This document shows positions 38,095 to 49,884 of a stretch of DNA of 64,000 nucleotides, one piece after another. The DNA lies in the NCBI RefSeq assembly GCF_018881505.1, contig NZ_JACVQC010000001.1:2091927-2155926 (forward strand), read 5' to 3'. Each line of letters opens with the position of its first letter. The stretch's first letter is position 1. The notes beneath the pieces are model-generated. The model did no database searches, had not been told where the DNA came from, and was given only the letters and a program-made list of their open reading frames with translations. Made by a program: the position numbers and the translations under genes. The DNA comes from Polynucleobacter sp. UK-Mo-2m-Kol15. Lineage in GTDB: Bacteria; Pseudomonadota; Gammaproteobacteria; Burkholderiales; Burkholderiaceae.

Positions 38095-38644
38095 CGTGCT
38101 TCCATAGAACATCTTGACCACCTGCCGCACGATTGAGTACGCGCGCCAGTACAAATAAGAGATCAGAAAGACGATTGACATATTGACGCGGAGCATCGTA
38201 CAACGGTTCCTCCCAGCCCAAGCGCACAATTGATCTCTCGGCACGTCTACATACTGTGCGACAAACATGCGCCTGAGCAGCGGCACGAGTACCTCCCGGA
38301 AGGATGAATTCAGTTAGAGGGGGCAAAGTCGTATTATATTTTTCTAGCCAAACATCTAGCTGGGCTACCTGTTCAGGTTTGAGTAAGGTGTAATTAGGAA
38401 TACAAAGCTCCCCACCAAGGTCAAATAAATCATGCTGAACTTGCAAAAAGAGGTTCTTGAGCTCCTCTGCAAGACTTTCGGGTATCGATTCAGTCATCAA
38501 AACACCGATTTCAGAGTTCAGCTCATCCACATCACCCATAGCGCAGATGCGCAAATGATCCTTCTCCACTCGGCTGCCATCGCCAAGTCCAGTCATACCT
38601 GCATCACCAGTTCTGGTGGCTATTTTTGAAAGTCGATTTCCCAT
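38075..38644 (-). CDS. Cob(I)alamin adenosyltransferase, PduO type
   Basis: It transfers the adenosyl group of ATP to cob(I)alamin, giving coenzyme B12. The 189-residue protein shows the PduO signature KIATRTGDAGMTGLGDGSRV near the N-terminus, then VDELNSEIGVL, and the C-terminal RRAERSIVRL...YVNRLSDLLFVLAR. MGNRLSKIATRTGD is taken as the start; the frame is open 29 codons upstream but overlaps the glcD start region. No other B12 gene or B12 riboswitch is nearby. It diverges from glcD with 18 bp between starts. Confidence 0.92.
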   Translation of the reverse strand: MGNRLSKIATRTGDAGMTGLGDGSRVEKDHLRICAMGDVDELNSEIGVLMTESIPESLAEELKNLFLQVQHDLFDLGGELCIPNYTLLKPEQVAQLDVWLEKYNTTLPPLTEFILPGGTRAAAQAHVCRTVCRRAERSIVRLGWEEPLYDAPRQYVNRLSDLLFVLARVLNRAAGGQDVLWKHEKKETK

Positions 38645-38662
38645 GAAACTAATTATAGGTAA

Positions 38663-40177
38663 ATGGCTAAAATGATTCTTATGAATATGGTGATCCCACC
38701 CCCCGAGCTTGCGGCTATTACAGCCCTCCAATCCAAACTGGTATCAGCCTTGCGCCCCATCCTCCCAGAGCATGCCTTGCTGTGGGAGCCTGAGGACACG
38801 ATTCCCTATGAATGTGATGGTTTAGCTGCCTATCGACGCATGCCACTGGCAGTAGCCCTACCAGAGACTGAGGAGCAGGTTGTCCAGATTTTGAAGATTT
38901 GCTTTGAAATGCAGGTACCCATCGTCCCACGCGGATCTGGCACCGGCCTTTCTGGTGGCGCGATGCCCATTTCCCAAGGATTGGTACTCTCACTGGCCAA
39001 GCTGAAAAAGATCATCAATATTGATCCATTTACTAGGACTGCAGTTGTTCAGCCCGGTGTTCGTAATTTAGCGATCTCAGAAGCAGTTGCCCACCTGGGC
39101 TTGTATTACGCCCCAGATCCATCCTCACAGATTGCCTGCTCTATTGGTGGCAATGTGAATGAAAACTCTGGTGGTGTGCACTGCCTCAAATATGGTTTAA
39201 CACTTCACAACGTATTAAAAGTTCGCGGCATTTTGATGAACGGTGAGATTGTAGAATTCGGTAGCCTTGCACCAGACTCTCCAGGTCTGGATTTATTGGC
39301 AATTGTGATGGGTAGCGAAGGCATGCTGGCGGTGGTAACGGAAGTCACAGTCAAACTGATTGCTAAACCAAAATTGGCCCGTGTCATCATGGCTAGTTTT
39401 GACGATATTGAAAAAGGTGCCGATGCAGTTGCGGCCATTATTGCTGCCGGCATTATTCCTGCCGGCTTAGAGATGATGGATAAAGCCACTACTCGTGCAG
39501 TAGAAGAATTTGTTCATGCAGGGTATGACCTTGAAGCTGAGACTATTCTCCTTTGCGAGTCCGATGGCACTCCCGAAGAGGTTGCAGAAGAAATCGAGCG
39601 CATGACTAAAGTTCTTGAACAAGCCGGTGCTAGCGGCATTCAGATTTCCCAGAATGAAGCTGAGCGCTTGAAGTTTTGGAGCGGAAGAAAGAATGCCTTC
39701 CCTGCGGCGGGACGATTAGCACCAGACTACTACTGCATGGATGGCACCATCCCACGCAGAAACATTGGTACCCTGCTACGACGTATTCAGGGTATGGAAA
39801 AGAAATATGGCCTTGCTTGCTTGAATGTATTTCACGCGGGAGATGGCAATATGCATCCACTTATTTTGTTTAACGGCGCCGATCAAGAAGAATGGCATCG
39901 CGCTGAAGAATTTGGTACTGAAATTTTAGAGGCCTGTGTTGAGCTCGATGGTACGATTACTGGTGAGCATGGTGTTGGGATTGAAAAGATTAACTCCATG
40001 TGCGTTCAATTTGGCGAGGGTGAACGTGAATCGTTTTGGGGTGTTAAGGCAGCATTTGATCCAGCTCGTTTATTGAATCCGGACAAAGCGATTCCCACCT
40101 TAAACCGCTGCGCTGAATATGGCCGGATGCGTATTAGTGGTGGTAACTTACCGTATCCTGAGTTGGAGCGTTTCTAA
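38663..40177 (+). CDS. glcD: Glycolate oxidase FAD-linked subunit GlcD
   Basis: FAD-containing catalytic subunit of membrane-associated glycolate dehydrogenase, which oxidises glycolate to glyoxylate. The 504-residue protein has the PCMH FAD-binding fold with VPIVPRGSGTGLSGGAMP and PDPSSQIACSIGGNVNENSGG, and the C-terminal FAD-oxidase domain with NVFHAGDGNMHPLILF and GTITGEHGVG. ATGs at 38663, 38672, 38681 and 38687 are all in frame; AGG five bases before the first supports it. Stop and glcE start overlap as TAATG. Glycolate is a common algal exudate in fresh water. Confidence 0.95.
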   Translation: MAKMILMNMVIPPPELAAITALQSKLVSALRPILPEHALLWEPEDTIPYECDGLAAYRRMPLAVALPETEEQVVQILKICFEMQVPIVPRGSGTGLSGGAMPISQGLVLSLAKLKKIINIDPFTRTAVVQPGVRNLAISEAVAHLGLYYAPDPSSQIACSIGGNVNENSGGVHCLKYGLTLHNVLKVRGILMNGEIVEFGSLAPDSPGLDLLAIVMGSEGMLAVVTEVTVKLIAKPKLARVIMASFDDIEKGADAVAAIIAAGIIPAGLEMMDKATTRAVEEFVHAGYDLEAETILLCESDGTPEEVAEEIERMTKVLEQAGASGIQISQNEAERLKFWSGRKNAFPAAGRLAPDYYCMDGTIPRRNIGTLLRRIQGMEKKYGLACLNVFHAGDGNMHPLILFNGADQEEWHRAEEFGTEILEACVELDGTITGEHGVGIEKINSMCVQFGEGERESFWGVKAAFDPARLLNPDKAIPTLNRCAEYGRMRISGGNLPYPELERF

Positions 40178-41325
40178 TGTCGGCATCTAACACAAAGAAT
40201 ATTGAGTTATTTCGCGAGCAAATTCAGGCGGCAGCCAAAAATAAAACTCCCTTATCTATCCAAGGTGGTGGCACAAAGTGTTGGTATGGCAATGCTAATT
40301 TATATGCCAAGTTAAATACCCGCCCCTACTCTGGCATCCTAGAATATCAACCTGAGGAACTTGTGATAACGGCTTGCGCCGGCACGCCATTAAAGGAGAT
40401 TGAGGCAGCTCTCGCCGAAAAAAATCAAGTACTTGCTTTTGAACCTCCACACTTTGGCGACTCCGCTACTTTCGGTGGTGCGATTGCTGCAGGCTTAGCA
40501 GGTCCAGCCCGTATTAGTGTTGGCAACTTGCGTGACTTTGTTTTGGGTGCACGTATCTTAGATGGTAAAGGTCAAGACTTATCGTTTGGCGGCAAAGTAA
40601 TGAAGAATGTTGCTGGATATGATGTATCACGCTTATTGCCAGGATCAATGGGCACACTGTCATTATTGCTCGAGGCCTCCGTAAAAGTATTACCACGTCC
40701 AGCAGCCATCACATCTCTTCGCTGTCACATTACTCAAGCTCGTGCACTGCAACTCTTAAATGAATGGGCGGGTCAACCTCTACCGCTATCAGCCAGCTGC
40801 TGGATTGGAAGCCCAAAAGGTGGTGATGGTGAGCTGACTATTCGCTTAGCTGGTGCCGCCGCCGCTATTAAGTCGGCGATTCCTCTAATGAGTGCAGCAG
40901 TCAATTCAATAGAATTAGATCCAAGCACAGCACAAACTTTTTGGAATCACTTACGCGAGCAAGAATTATCTGCATTTACAAATCTAAAGGCTGACGATAC
41001 CCTATATCGTCTAGCGCTGCCTGCTGCCTGCGGACCTCTTGTCCTGGACAATATCGGGGACGATATTATTTTGGAGTGGCATGGGCAGCAACGTTGGTTA
41101 AAGGCGCCAGGAGATGATCTAACCTTTGCATCCATTAAAGCATTGGCCAGTACTCATGGCGGACACGCCACTCGCTTTAAACAAGGCGTTAATGTAGATC
41201 AATCTAAGCAACGCTTCACTCTACTGAGCGAACAAGCACACTCAGTGGCACTCGAGGCGGTTCAACAGCGCTTGAGAGCTTCTTTCGATCCAGCAGGCAT
41301 ATTTGCTACCTCGCGCCTTCCTTAA
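40177..41325 (+). CDS. glcE: Glycolate oxidase subunit GlcE
   Basis: The second FAD-binding subunit, 382 residues, with a PCMH-type domain: SIQGGGTKCWYG, TACAGTPLKEIEAAL and the FGGAIAAGLAGPARI block that fits GlcE. It shares one base with the glcD stop, so translation is coupled, and is followed 20 bp later by glcF. Residues ~200-330 are the variable substrate-domain part. Confidence 0.94.
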   Translation: MSASNTKNIELFREQIQAAAKNKTPLSIQGGGTKCWYGNANLYAKLNTRPYSGILEYQPEELVITACAGTPLKEIEAALAEKNQVLAFEPPHFGDSATFGGAIAAGLAGPARISVGNLRDFVLGARILDGKGQDLSFGGKVMKNVAGYDVSRLLPGSMGTLSLLLEASVKVLPRPAAITSLRCHITQARALQLLNEWAGQPLPLSASCWIGSPKGGDGELTIRLAGAAAAIKSAIPLMSAAVNSIELDPSTAQTFWNHLREQELSAFTNLKADDTLYRLALPAACGPLVLDNIGDDIILEWHGQQRWLKAPGDDLTFASIKALASTHGGHATRFKQGVNVDQSKQRFTLLSEQAHSVALEAVQQRLRASFDPAGIFATSRLP

Positions 41326-41345
41326 GCACCTCATTTAGTATTCCT

Positions 41346-42623
41346 ATGCAAACTCAACTCGCCCCCCAATTCGCCAATACCCTCGACGGTATTGAGGCTG
41401 CCAGAATTCTTGGAAAATGTGTGCACTGCGGTTTCTGCACTGCTACTTGCCCTACTTATCAAATTCTAGGCGATGAACTTGATGGTCCACGTGGTCGCAT
41501 CTATCTCATCAAGCAAATGGCTGAAGGGCAAGTGCCGACCGACAAAACACGTATGCATTTAGACCGCTGCCTGACTTGCCGCAATTGCGAAAGTACTTGT
41601 CCAAGCGGGGTGCAGTACGGCAATTTGATCGACATTGGCCGTAAGTGGGCGGAAGAAAATACGCCTAAGCGCCCCCTTGGTCAGCGTCTCACTCGTTGGG
41701 CTCTGAAAGAAGGTTTAACTAGTCCAAAATTATTTAATTCAGCAATGGCAATTGGTCGTTTGGTCCGCCCTCTCATGCCAAATGGTATCCAACGCAAGAT
41801 TCCAGAAGCTAAAAATAAAGCTTTAGCTAGCAATACCGATCCCTACGCCAGACCCCAAGCGCGTCACTCTCGCAAGATGTTATTGCTCGAAGGCTGCGTC
41901 CAACCGGGTATGCTACCAAATATCAATTCAGCAACGGCACGTGTTTTAGATGCACTCAAAATTGAATTGATTAGTGCGTCCAATGCTACATGCTGTGGCG
42001 CATTACGTTACCACCTCAATGATCAAGCTGGTGGCTTAGATAATGCCAAACAGAATATCGAAGCCTGGTGGCCACAAGTTGAGCAAGGAGTAGAAGCCAT
42101 TGTGATGACCGCATCAGGCTGCGGCGTAATGGTGAAAGATTATGGACATTTATTTGCCAACGATCCGCAATATGCTGCTAAGGCAAAGAAAATATCGAGC
42201 CTAACTAAAGACATTTCAGAAATACTTCCCGCACTTCAAGAAGAGCTTATCGCTCTAGTAGGCGTGGATCCTAAGCCTGGTGTGGTGTATCACCCACCCT
42301 GCACTCTCCAACATGGTCAGCAAATTCGAGGTAAGGTTGAAGGCCTTCTATCTAGTATTGGTATTAGCGTTCGCCTCTGTGCTGACAGCCATCTTTGCTG
42401 TGGCTCTGCGGGAACCTATTCGGTAACCCAAGCCGAGCTCTCGGAACAATTGCGCCATAACAAACTGACTCACCTCAATGCTGCTTGTGAAGAATCAGGT
42501 GCTCAGGTGATTGTTTCTGGAAATATTGGCTGTATTACACACCTCCAGCAAGATGAGATACCAGTCCTGCATTGGATCGAGATCGTTGATCAACTTATTA
42601 ACCAAAACAATCGAACCAAATAA
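41346..42623 (+). CDS. glcF: Glycolate oxidase iron-sulfur subunit GlcF
   Basis: It passes electrons from GlcD/E to the quinone pool. The 425-residue protein has two 4Fe-4S motifs, CVHCGFCTATCP and CLTCRNCESTCP, followed by two CCG domains (CCGALRYH and CCGSAGTY) of the heterodisulfide-reductase type. The stop overlaps the yggS start as TAATG. Confidence 0.95.
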   Translation: MQTQLAPQFANTLDGIEAARILGKCVHCGFCTATCPTYQILGDELDGPRGRIYLIKQMAEGQVPTDKTRMHLDRCLTCRNCESTCPSGVQYGNLIDIGRKWAEENTPKRPLGQRLTRWALKEGLTSPKLFNSAMAIGRLVRPLMPNGIQRKIPEAKNKALASNTDPYARPQARHSRKMLLLEGCVQPGMLPNINSATARVLDALKIELISASNATCCGALRYHLNDQAGGLDNAKQNIEAWWPQVEQGVEAIVMTASGCGVMVKDYGHLFANDPQYAAKAKKISSLTKDISEILPALQEELIALVGVDPKPGVVYHPPCTLQHGQQIRGKVEGLLSSIGISVRLCADSHLCCGSAGTYSVTQAELSEQLRHNKLTHLNAACEESGAQVIVSGNIGCITHLQQDEIPVLHWIEIVDQLINQNNRTK

Positions 42624-43348
42624 TGAGTCAAGTTACCGCCAACCTGATGTTGGTAAAGCAAAGACTGGAATTAGCAGCCCTAGCAGCCAAACGTGATCCG
42701 GAAGATATTCAACTGCTTGCAGTAAGCAAAACTTTTCCATCAATAGCGGTTGAGGAAGCAATGCATGCTGGCCAAACCGCCTTTGGTGAAAACTATGTTC
42801 AAGAAGGTGTTGAGAAAATTCAACAACTTACTAAATTGCGCCCTTGGCTAGAGTGGCATTTTATTGGCCCAATGCAAAGCAATAAGACGCGCGATGTCGC
42901 AGAGCATTTTGACTGGGTGCACAGCATTGATCGCCTCAAAATTGCAGAACGACTCTCAAGTCAGCGCGGAGAATTTTCTGATTTATCCCCACTTCAGGTA
43001 TGCATCCAAGTTAATGTCAGTGAAGAAGGTAGTAAGAGTGGTCTCCCACTTGAAGAAGTGGAGTCTCTTTGTGATGCGATTGCTAAATTGCCCAATCTCA
43101 TTCTTCGCGGCCTCATGGCCATCCCAGCACCCAGTAACGATATCAGCCAACAACGTAGGGCCTTTGCGGCCGTTAGGGAGTGCTTTACTGGAATTAAAGT
43201 AAAGCACAGCAATGACCTTGGGTATGATTTCTTCGATACCCTCTCCATGGGAATGTCAGACGATATGGAAGCTGCAATTGTCGAAGGCAGTACTATGGTA
43301 CGTATAGGAAGCGCCATTTTTGGGAAGCGCGATAGGAACAAAGTATGA
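42623..43348 (+). CDS. yggS: Pyridoxal-phosphate homeostasis protein (YggS/PROSC family)
   Basis: A PLP-binding TIM-barrel protein of 241 residues without known catalytic activity, involved in vitamin B6 and amino-acid balance. The PLP lysine lies in LLAVSKTFPS; GENYVQEG, WHFIGPMQSNK and SMGMSDDMEAAI(VEGSTMVRIGSAIFG) are hallmarks. It overlaps glcF by one base and proC by four, so it is translated in a coupled run. yggS-proC linkage is nearly universal in proteobacteria. Confidence 0.96.
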   Translation: MSQVTANLMLVKQRLELAALAAKRDPEDIQLLAVSKTFPSIAVEEAMHAGQTAFGENYVQEGVEKIQQLTKLRPWLEWHFIGPMQSNKTRDVAEHFDWVHSIDRLKIAERLSSQRGEFSDLSPLQVCIQVNVSEEGSKSGLPLEEVESLCDAIAKLPNLILRGLMAIPAPSNDISQQRRAFAAVRECFTGIKVKHSNDLGYDFFDTLSMGMSDDMEAAIVEGSTMVRIGSAIFGKRDRNKV

Positions 43349-44205
43349 GCACGCAAAAAATAAACCAAAATGCCCACATCACTTTTATTGGCGGCGGTAA
43401 CATGGGCCGCGCCATGATTAGCGGCTTACTAGCCAACGGTTTTGGGGCCCATCAACTATCTGTAGTCGAAGCTAATGCCAGTACTGGCTCGCAATTACAT
43501 CAAGATTTTGATGTAGAGATCATCAGCGCTTTAGATCAAATCGCCTTTGATTTCTCCAAGACTAATGTTGTAGTCATGGCGATCAAACCTCAGGACTTCA
43601 ATGTGGTTGCCCAGTCTTTGGGTAAAAAACTTCAGCATGCAACTGATTCAGGTCCGCTCATCCTTAGTATTGCAGCTGGAATTCGTCTTAAAGACATGAC
43701 TCGCTGGCTTGGATATGAGCGCTGTGTGCGTGCGATGCCTAATACCCCCGCCCTAATTGGTAAGGGTATTACTGGTTTATTCGCCGATTCCGCAGTCAAT
43801 GCATCAGATCGCACCTTAGCGGAAACTATTTGTAATGCAGTAGGTCAAGCAGTCTGGGTTAATGAAGAAAAACTGATGGATGCTGTTACCGCCGTTTCTG
43901 GAAGTGGTCCCGCCTATGTCTTTGCCTTCTTAGAGGCAATGCAATCAAGCGGTGAGCAGCTTGGGCTTGATGCGTCCACTGCTCGCAAATTAGCTTACGC
44001 CACCTTGGAAGGTGCAACACAGCTTGCCCATAACTCCAATGAGCATGCAGGTGTACTTCGTGAAAGAGTCACCTCTAAAGGTGGCACAACAGCTGCTGCC
44101 CTAGATATGCTCAAGCAACTTGATTGGCAAGGCGCACTTGAAAAAGCAATTGATGCCGCCAGCCAACGTAGTAAGGCCATGGGTGATGAGTTAGGTAAGA
44201 ACTAA
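43345..44205 (+). CDS. proC: Pyrroline-5-carboxylate reductase
   Basis: It reduces P5C to proline. The 286-residue protein has a Rossmann start [17 protein letters not shown], then [17 protein letters not shown] and the signature [16 protein letters not shown]...[10 protein letters not shown]. Its stop TAA (44203-44205) overlaps the stop of the convergent ubiA in the shared CTAA. Confidence 0.97.
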   Translation: MSTQKINQNAHITFIGGGNMGRAMISGLLANGFGAHQLSVVEANASTGSQLHQDFDVEIISALDQIAFDFSKTNVVVMAIKPQDFNVVAQSLGKKLQHATDSGPLILSIAAGIRLKDMTRWLGYERCVRAMPNTPALIGKGITGLFADSAVNASDRTLAETICNAVGQAVWVNEEKLMDAVTAVSGSGPAYVFAFLEAMQSSGEQLGLDASTARKLAYATLEGATQLAHNSNEHAGVLRERVTSKGGTTAAALDMLKQLDWQGALEKAIDAASQRSKAMGDELGKN

Positions 44206-45059
44206 AAACGCGTTAAACCCAAGAGGATTCCTAGAAATAGAAATCCGCCCAACCAGTTGTTGTGGCGAAAAGCTTTAAAGCAATCCTCGCGCTTGCGAGT
44301 AGCCACTAGTTTGAGGTGATACATAGCGCAAGCTAAAGCCAAACACCATCCCACCCAAAAGTAATTACTGAGATTTGCCAATTGCGCAACCCAAATCTGA
44401 CTCAGAAATAATGCGCCGTAACTCAGTGCAATTGCGAGAACATCAAACCGACCGAAAGTAATAGCTGATGTGCGCAAACCCAAACGCAGGTCATCATCGC
44501 GATCGACCATGGCATAAGCGGTGTCATAAGCGATAGCCCAAAAGATATTGCCAATAAACAAAATCCAAGCTTCCATTGGAATGAAATCTAATACCGCGGC
44601 ATAAGCCATCGGAATGCCAAAGCCAAAGGCAATACCTAAAACCGCTTGCGGAATAGCAAAAAAGCGCTTAGTAAAAGGATAGAAAATCGCAACTGCCAAG
44701 GCAAAGAATGAAAGCTCTTTAGTTAAAACATTTAAGGGCTGAATGAGCAGGAAGGCTATTAGTGCAAGAGAACCAGCAACGACCAATGCCTCTTTTCCAG
44801 AAATCTTCCCACTCGTAATGGGTCGATCTTTAGTTCTTAAGACGTGACGATCAAAATCTTGATCCGCATAGTCATTAATAGCGCATCCCGCACTTCGCAT
44901 TAAAAATGTTCCCAGCGTAAAAATAATGAGCAGATGCCATACAGGAAAGCCGCCGCTAGCTAGCCAAAGTGCCCATAAGGTTGGCCACAATAGCAGTAGA
45001 GTGCCAATCGGCTTATCTAGACGAATCAAATAGGCGTAAGCAACAATACGATCACGCAT
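44202..45059 (-). CDS. ubiA: 4-hydroxybenzoate polyprenyltransferase
   Basis: Inner-membrane prenyltransferase of ubiquinone synthesis. The 285-residue protein has about eight transmembrane segments and both aspartate-rich motifs: [19 protein letters not shown] and the [14 protein letters not shown] loop, which bind the prenyl diphosphate and Mg2+. It lies 36 bp downstream of recG on the same strand. It overlaps proC tail to tail. Confidence 0.96.
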   Translation of the reverse strand: MRDRIVAYAYLIRLDKPIGTLLLLWPTLWALWLASGGFPVWHLLIIFTLGTFLMRSAGCAINDYADQDFDRHVLRTKDRPITSGKISGKEALVVAGSLALIAFLLIQPLNVLTKELSFFALAVAIFYPFTKRFFAIPQAVLGIAFGFGIPMAYAAVLDFIPMEAWILFIGNIFWAIAYDTAYAMVDRDDDLRLGLRTSAITFGRFDVLAIALSYGALFLSQIWVAQLANLSNYFWVGWCLALACAMYHLKLVATRKREDCFKAFRHNNWLGGFLFLGILLGLTRF

Positions 45060-45095
45060 CAGAGAAATTGTCGTTTTATATTCATGAGTTAATTA

Positions 45096-47183
45096 TCAGG
45101 CCTTTAAAAACTCTGTGCGAGATCCAAGCCAGCGCTCTAAATGCCTCTCCACTAGATCACCATGCTCAGCTAGCAAACGCTCTGCCGCAGTCTGCGCTAG
45201 CTCGATCAGCCATGCGTCACGCTGAAGATCAACAAATCTCAACATCGCATCGCCTGATTGCTTTGCCCCCAATAACTCGCCTGGACCCCGTAGTGATAAG
45301 TCGCGCTCCGCAATCAAAAATCCGTCCGAAGTTTCTCGTAAGGTTTGTAAGCGCTCTTTAGCTGCTAAAGATAAAGGTTCTGCATACATCAAGATACAGA
45401 CCGAATCTGCCGAACCTCGTCCTACGCGCCCACGCAACTGATGAATCTGCGCATAACCAAAACGTTCAGCGTGCTCAATCACCATGAGAGCTGCATTTGA
45501 TACATCTACACCAACCTCAATCACCGTAGTCGCCACCAGCAACTGAATCTCATTGACCTTAAATGCAGCCATCACTGCAGCCTTCTCTTCGCTTTTTAAG
45601 CGACCATGTACCAGACCAACCTTGAAATTCGGCAATGCCTGTGTGAGCTGTTCAAAGCTTTCAACAGCAGTCTGTAATTGCAATACCTCAGACTCTTCAA
45701 TCAAAGGGCAGACCCAATAAGCTTGTAATCCCTTGGCTAGCCAATCATGTAGACCGCTAATTACTTCATCCCTGCGGGCAGCCTTCAACACCTTGGTAGA
45801 AATAGGCTTTCGCCCGGGAGGCAATTCATCGATGACAGATACATCTAGGTCAGCGTAATAAGTCATCGCCAGGGTGCGAGGGATTGGCGTAGCTGACATC
45901 ATGAGCTGATGGCAATAAAACAATTCAGAGCCAACCCGTTGCTGAATCTCTAAACGCTGCCTCACTCCAAAACGATGTTGTTCATCAATCACCGCTAAAC
46001 CTAACTTTGCAAAACTCACTTTATCCTGAATCAGAGCATGCGTCCCAATAATCAGTTGAGCCTGGCCATTCTCAATCATTTGTTGTGCAAGTCTTTTTTC
46101 CTTAGCCTTCAAGCTACCGGATAGCCATGCAATCTTGATACCCAAGGGTTCAAACCACTCCTGCATTTTGAGATAGTGTTGCTCAGCCAAAATTTCTGTA
46201 GGTGCCATGATGGCAGCTTGATAGCCGTGATCCATTGCACGCGCAGCAGCCAATGCTGCAATGACGGTTTTTCCACTACCAACATCGCCCTGTAATAAGC
46301 GATTCATTGGATAGGCATTCGACAGATCAAGACCGATCTCGGACCAGACACGAGCTTGGGCGCTAGTCAGCTCAAAGGGTAAGACTTTGAATAAGCCCTT
46401 CTCAATACTGGCATTTTTTTTGTTTTGCTTACTTACTTGCGAATCCTTAGTAAATGAAGGAGCACGTCTTTCTCTACGAATGGCATGAGCCCGCTTTAAA
46501 GAAATTTGTTGAGCCAGCAATTCTTCAAACTGCACCCGGCGCCATGCAGGATGCGTGCGCTCTAGAAGCGATTGGGTATTGGCATCGGCAGGCGGTTGGT
46601 GCAAAAAGGTAATGGCATCTTGCAGTGGCGGCCAATCATGTGTAGGCAAAATTTCAGCCATCAGTTTGGGTGGTAAGAATTCTGCCAAGCTCTCCTTCAG
46701 ACTGCTATCACGCAAAGCTTGTAAGACGGCCTTGCGAATAATCGTTTGTGAGATTCCTGCGCTAGCTGGGTATACCGGAGTCAAACTCGCTGGCAATGGC
46801 GCATCTGAGGTCACAGCCCGAACCGTAGGGTGAACCATCTCAGCCCCTTGATAACCCTCTCGAATCTCACCTCGAACTCGTATATGAGTACCGACCGCCA
46901 TTTGCTTTTGTTGGCTAGGATAGAAATTGAGGAAGCGAAGTTGTAGCGAGGCAGTGTCATCTTCAATCGTGACTAAAAGCTGCCTTCTAGGCCGGAACAT
47001 CACCTGATTTCGAATCACGGTACCTTGAGTTTGAATGGAATGAAATCTTCCAAGACCCAAGGCTTCCTCGATAGTAAAGAGCTCGGTCTCATCCTCATAA
47101 CGGGATGGCAAGTGCAAAGCAAGTGCCATAGGGCTGTTTAAACCCATCTTTTCGAGTGCAGTTGGCGGTCGCTTAGTCGTCAT
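45096..47183 (-). CDS. recG: ATP-dependent DNA helicase RecG
   Basis: It drives branch migration and fork reversal. The 695-residue protein has an N-terminal wedge/OB domain (VMFRPRRQLLVTIEDDTASLQLRFLNFYPSQQKQM), Walker A LLQGDVGSGKTVIA, the DEQH box (AVIDEQHRFGVRQR), MSATPIPRT, and the C-terminal helicase half with QIHQLRGRVGRG. MTTKRPPTALEKMGL is taken as the start; a longer form from 47219 would overlap the queA start. Divergent queA lies 30 bp away. Confidence 0.96.
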   Translation of the reverse strand: MTTKRPPTALEKMGLNSPMALALHLPSRYEDETELFTIEEALGLGRFHSIQTQGTVIRNQVMFRPRRQLLVTIEDDTASLQLRFLNFYPSQQKQMAVGTHIRVRGEIREGYQGAEMVHPTVRAVTSDAPLPASLTPVYPASAGISQTIIRKAVLQALRDSSLKESLAEFLPPKLMAEILPTHDWPPLQDAITFLHQPPADANTQSLLERTHPAWRRVQFEELLAQQISLKRAHAIRRERRAPSFTKDSQVSKQNKKNASIEKGLFKVLPFELTSAQARVWSEIGLDLSNAYPMNRLLQGDVGSGKTVIAALAAARAMDHGYQAAIMAPTEILAEQHYLKMQEWFEPLGIKIAWLSGSLKAKEKRLAQQMIENGQAQLIIGTHALIQDKVSFAKLGLAVIDEQHRFGVRQRLEIQQRVGSELFYCHQLMMSATPIPRTLAMTYYADLDVSVIDELPPGRKPISTKVLKAARRDEVISGLHDWLAKGLQAYWVCPLIEESEVLQLQTAVESFEQLTQALPNFKVGLVHGRLKSEEKAAVMAAFKVNEIQLLVATTVIEVGVDVSNAALMVIEHAERFGYAQIHQLRGRVGRGSADSVCILMYAEPLSLAAKERLQTLRETSDGFLIAERDLSLRGPGELLGAKQSGDAMLRFVDLQRDAWLIELAQTAAERLLAEHGDLVERHLERWLGSRTEFLKA

Positions 47184-47213
47184 CGTTAAAATCCAATACC
47201 TGATGGTAATGCT

Positions 47214-49411
<2,198 letters not shown>

Positions 49412-49414
<3 letters not shown>

Positions 49415-49430
49415 TGGCCTTAGGCCATTA
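49412..49430. other. Stem-loop spanning the tgt stop codon
   Basis: A perfect eight-base stem TAATGGCC/GGCCATTA with a three-base loop includes the tgt TAA. There is no T-tract after it, so it is an unlikely classic terminator. The 120 bp before yajC also contain a GGCTT/AAGCC hairpin (49478-49490). Confidence 0.6.
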
Positions 49431-49534
49431 AATCAGCCCCAAACCCCCATACAGTTTAGAATTGTGAGTTACGGCTTGGCTTTAAAAGCCTAAAACTAAA
49501 GCAGTTTCCAATTGGTACTTAATGGAGGTTTTAT

Positions 49535-49861
49535 ATGTGGATTAGTAACGCTTTTGCCCAGGCTCCAGCCGCGGGTGCAGATTCCGGTGGCTTGATGAGC
49601 TTCCTTCCCCTTATTTTGATGTTTGCAGTGCTGTACTTCATCATGATTCGCCCACAAATGAAGCGTCAAAAAGAAACCAAAGCAATGCTTGAGTCTCTTT
49701 CTGTTGGCGACGAAGTAGTCACTGTTGGCGGCATCATCGGTAAAGTAACTGCATTAAAAGATCAAGTTGTGACTGTTGAGATTGCTACTGGCACTGAAGT
49801 ACAAATGCAAAAAGGCGCCATCGTAACAGTATTGCCAAAAGGCTCGCTGAAGTCTTCTTAA
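49535..49861 (+). CDS. yajC: Sec translocase accessory subunit YajC
   Basis: A small inner-membrane protein of 108 residues associated with SecDF. One transmembrane helix (~20-42, LPLILMFAVLYFIMIRPQMKRQKE) is followed by the cytoplasmic domain MLESLSVGDEVVTVGGIIGKVT. TGGAGG eight bases before the ATG is a strong ribosome binding site. secD follows 23 bp later; the three genes form one operon. Confidence 0.95.
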   Translation: MWISNAFAQAPAAGADSGGLMSFLPLILMFAVLYFIMIRPQMKRQKETKAMLESLSVGDEVVTVGGIIGKVTALKDQVVTVEIATGTEVQMQKGAIVTVLPKGSLKSS

Positions 49862-49884
49862 TAAGCTTTTAAAAGTAACTCAAT

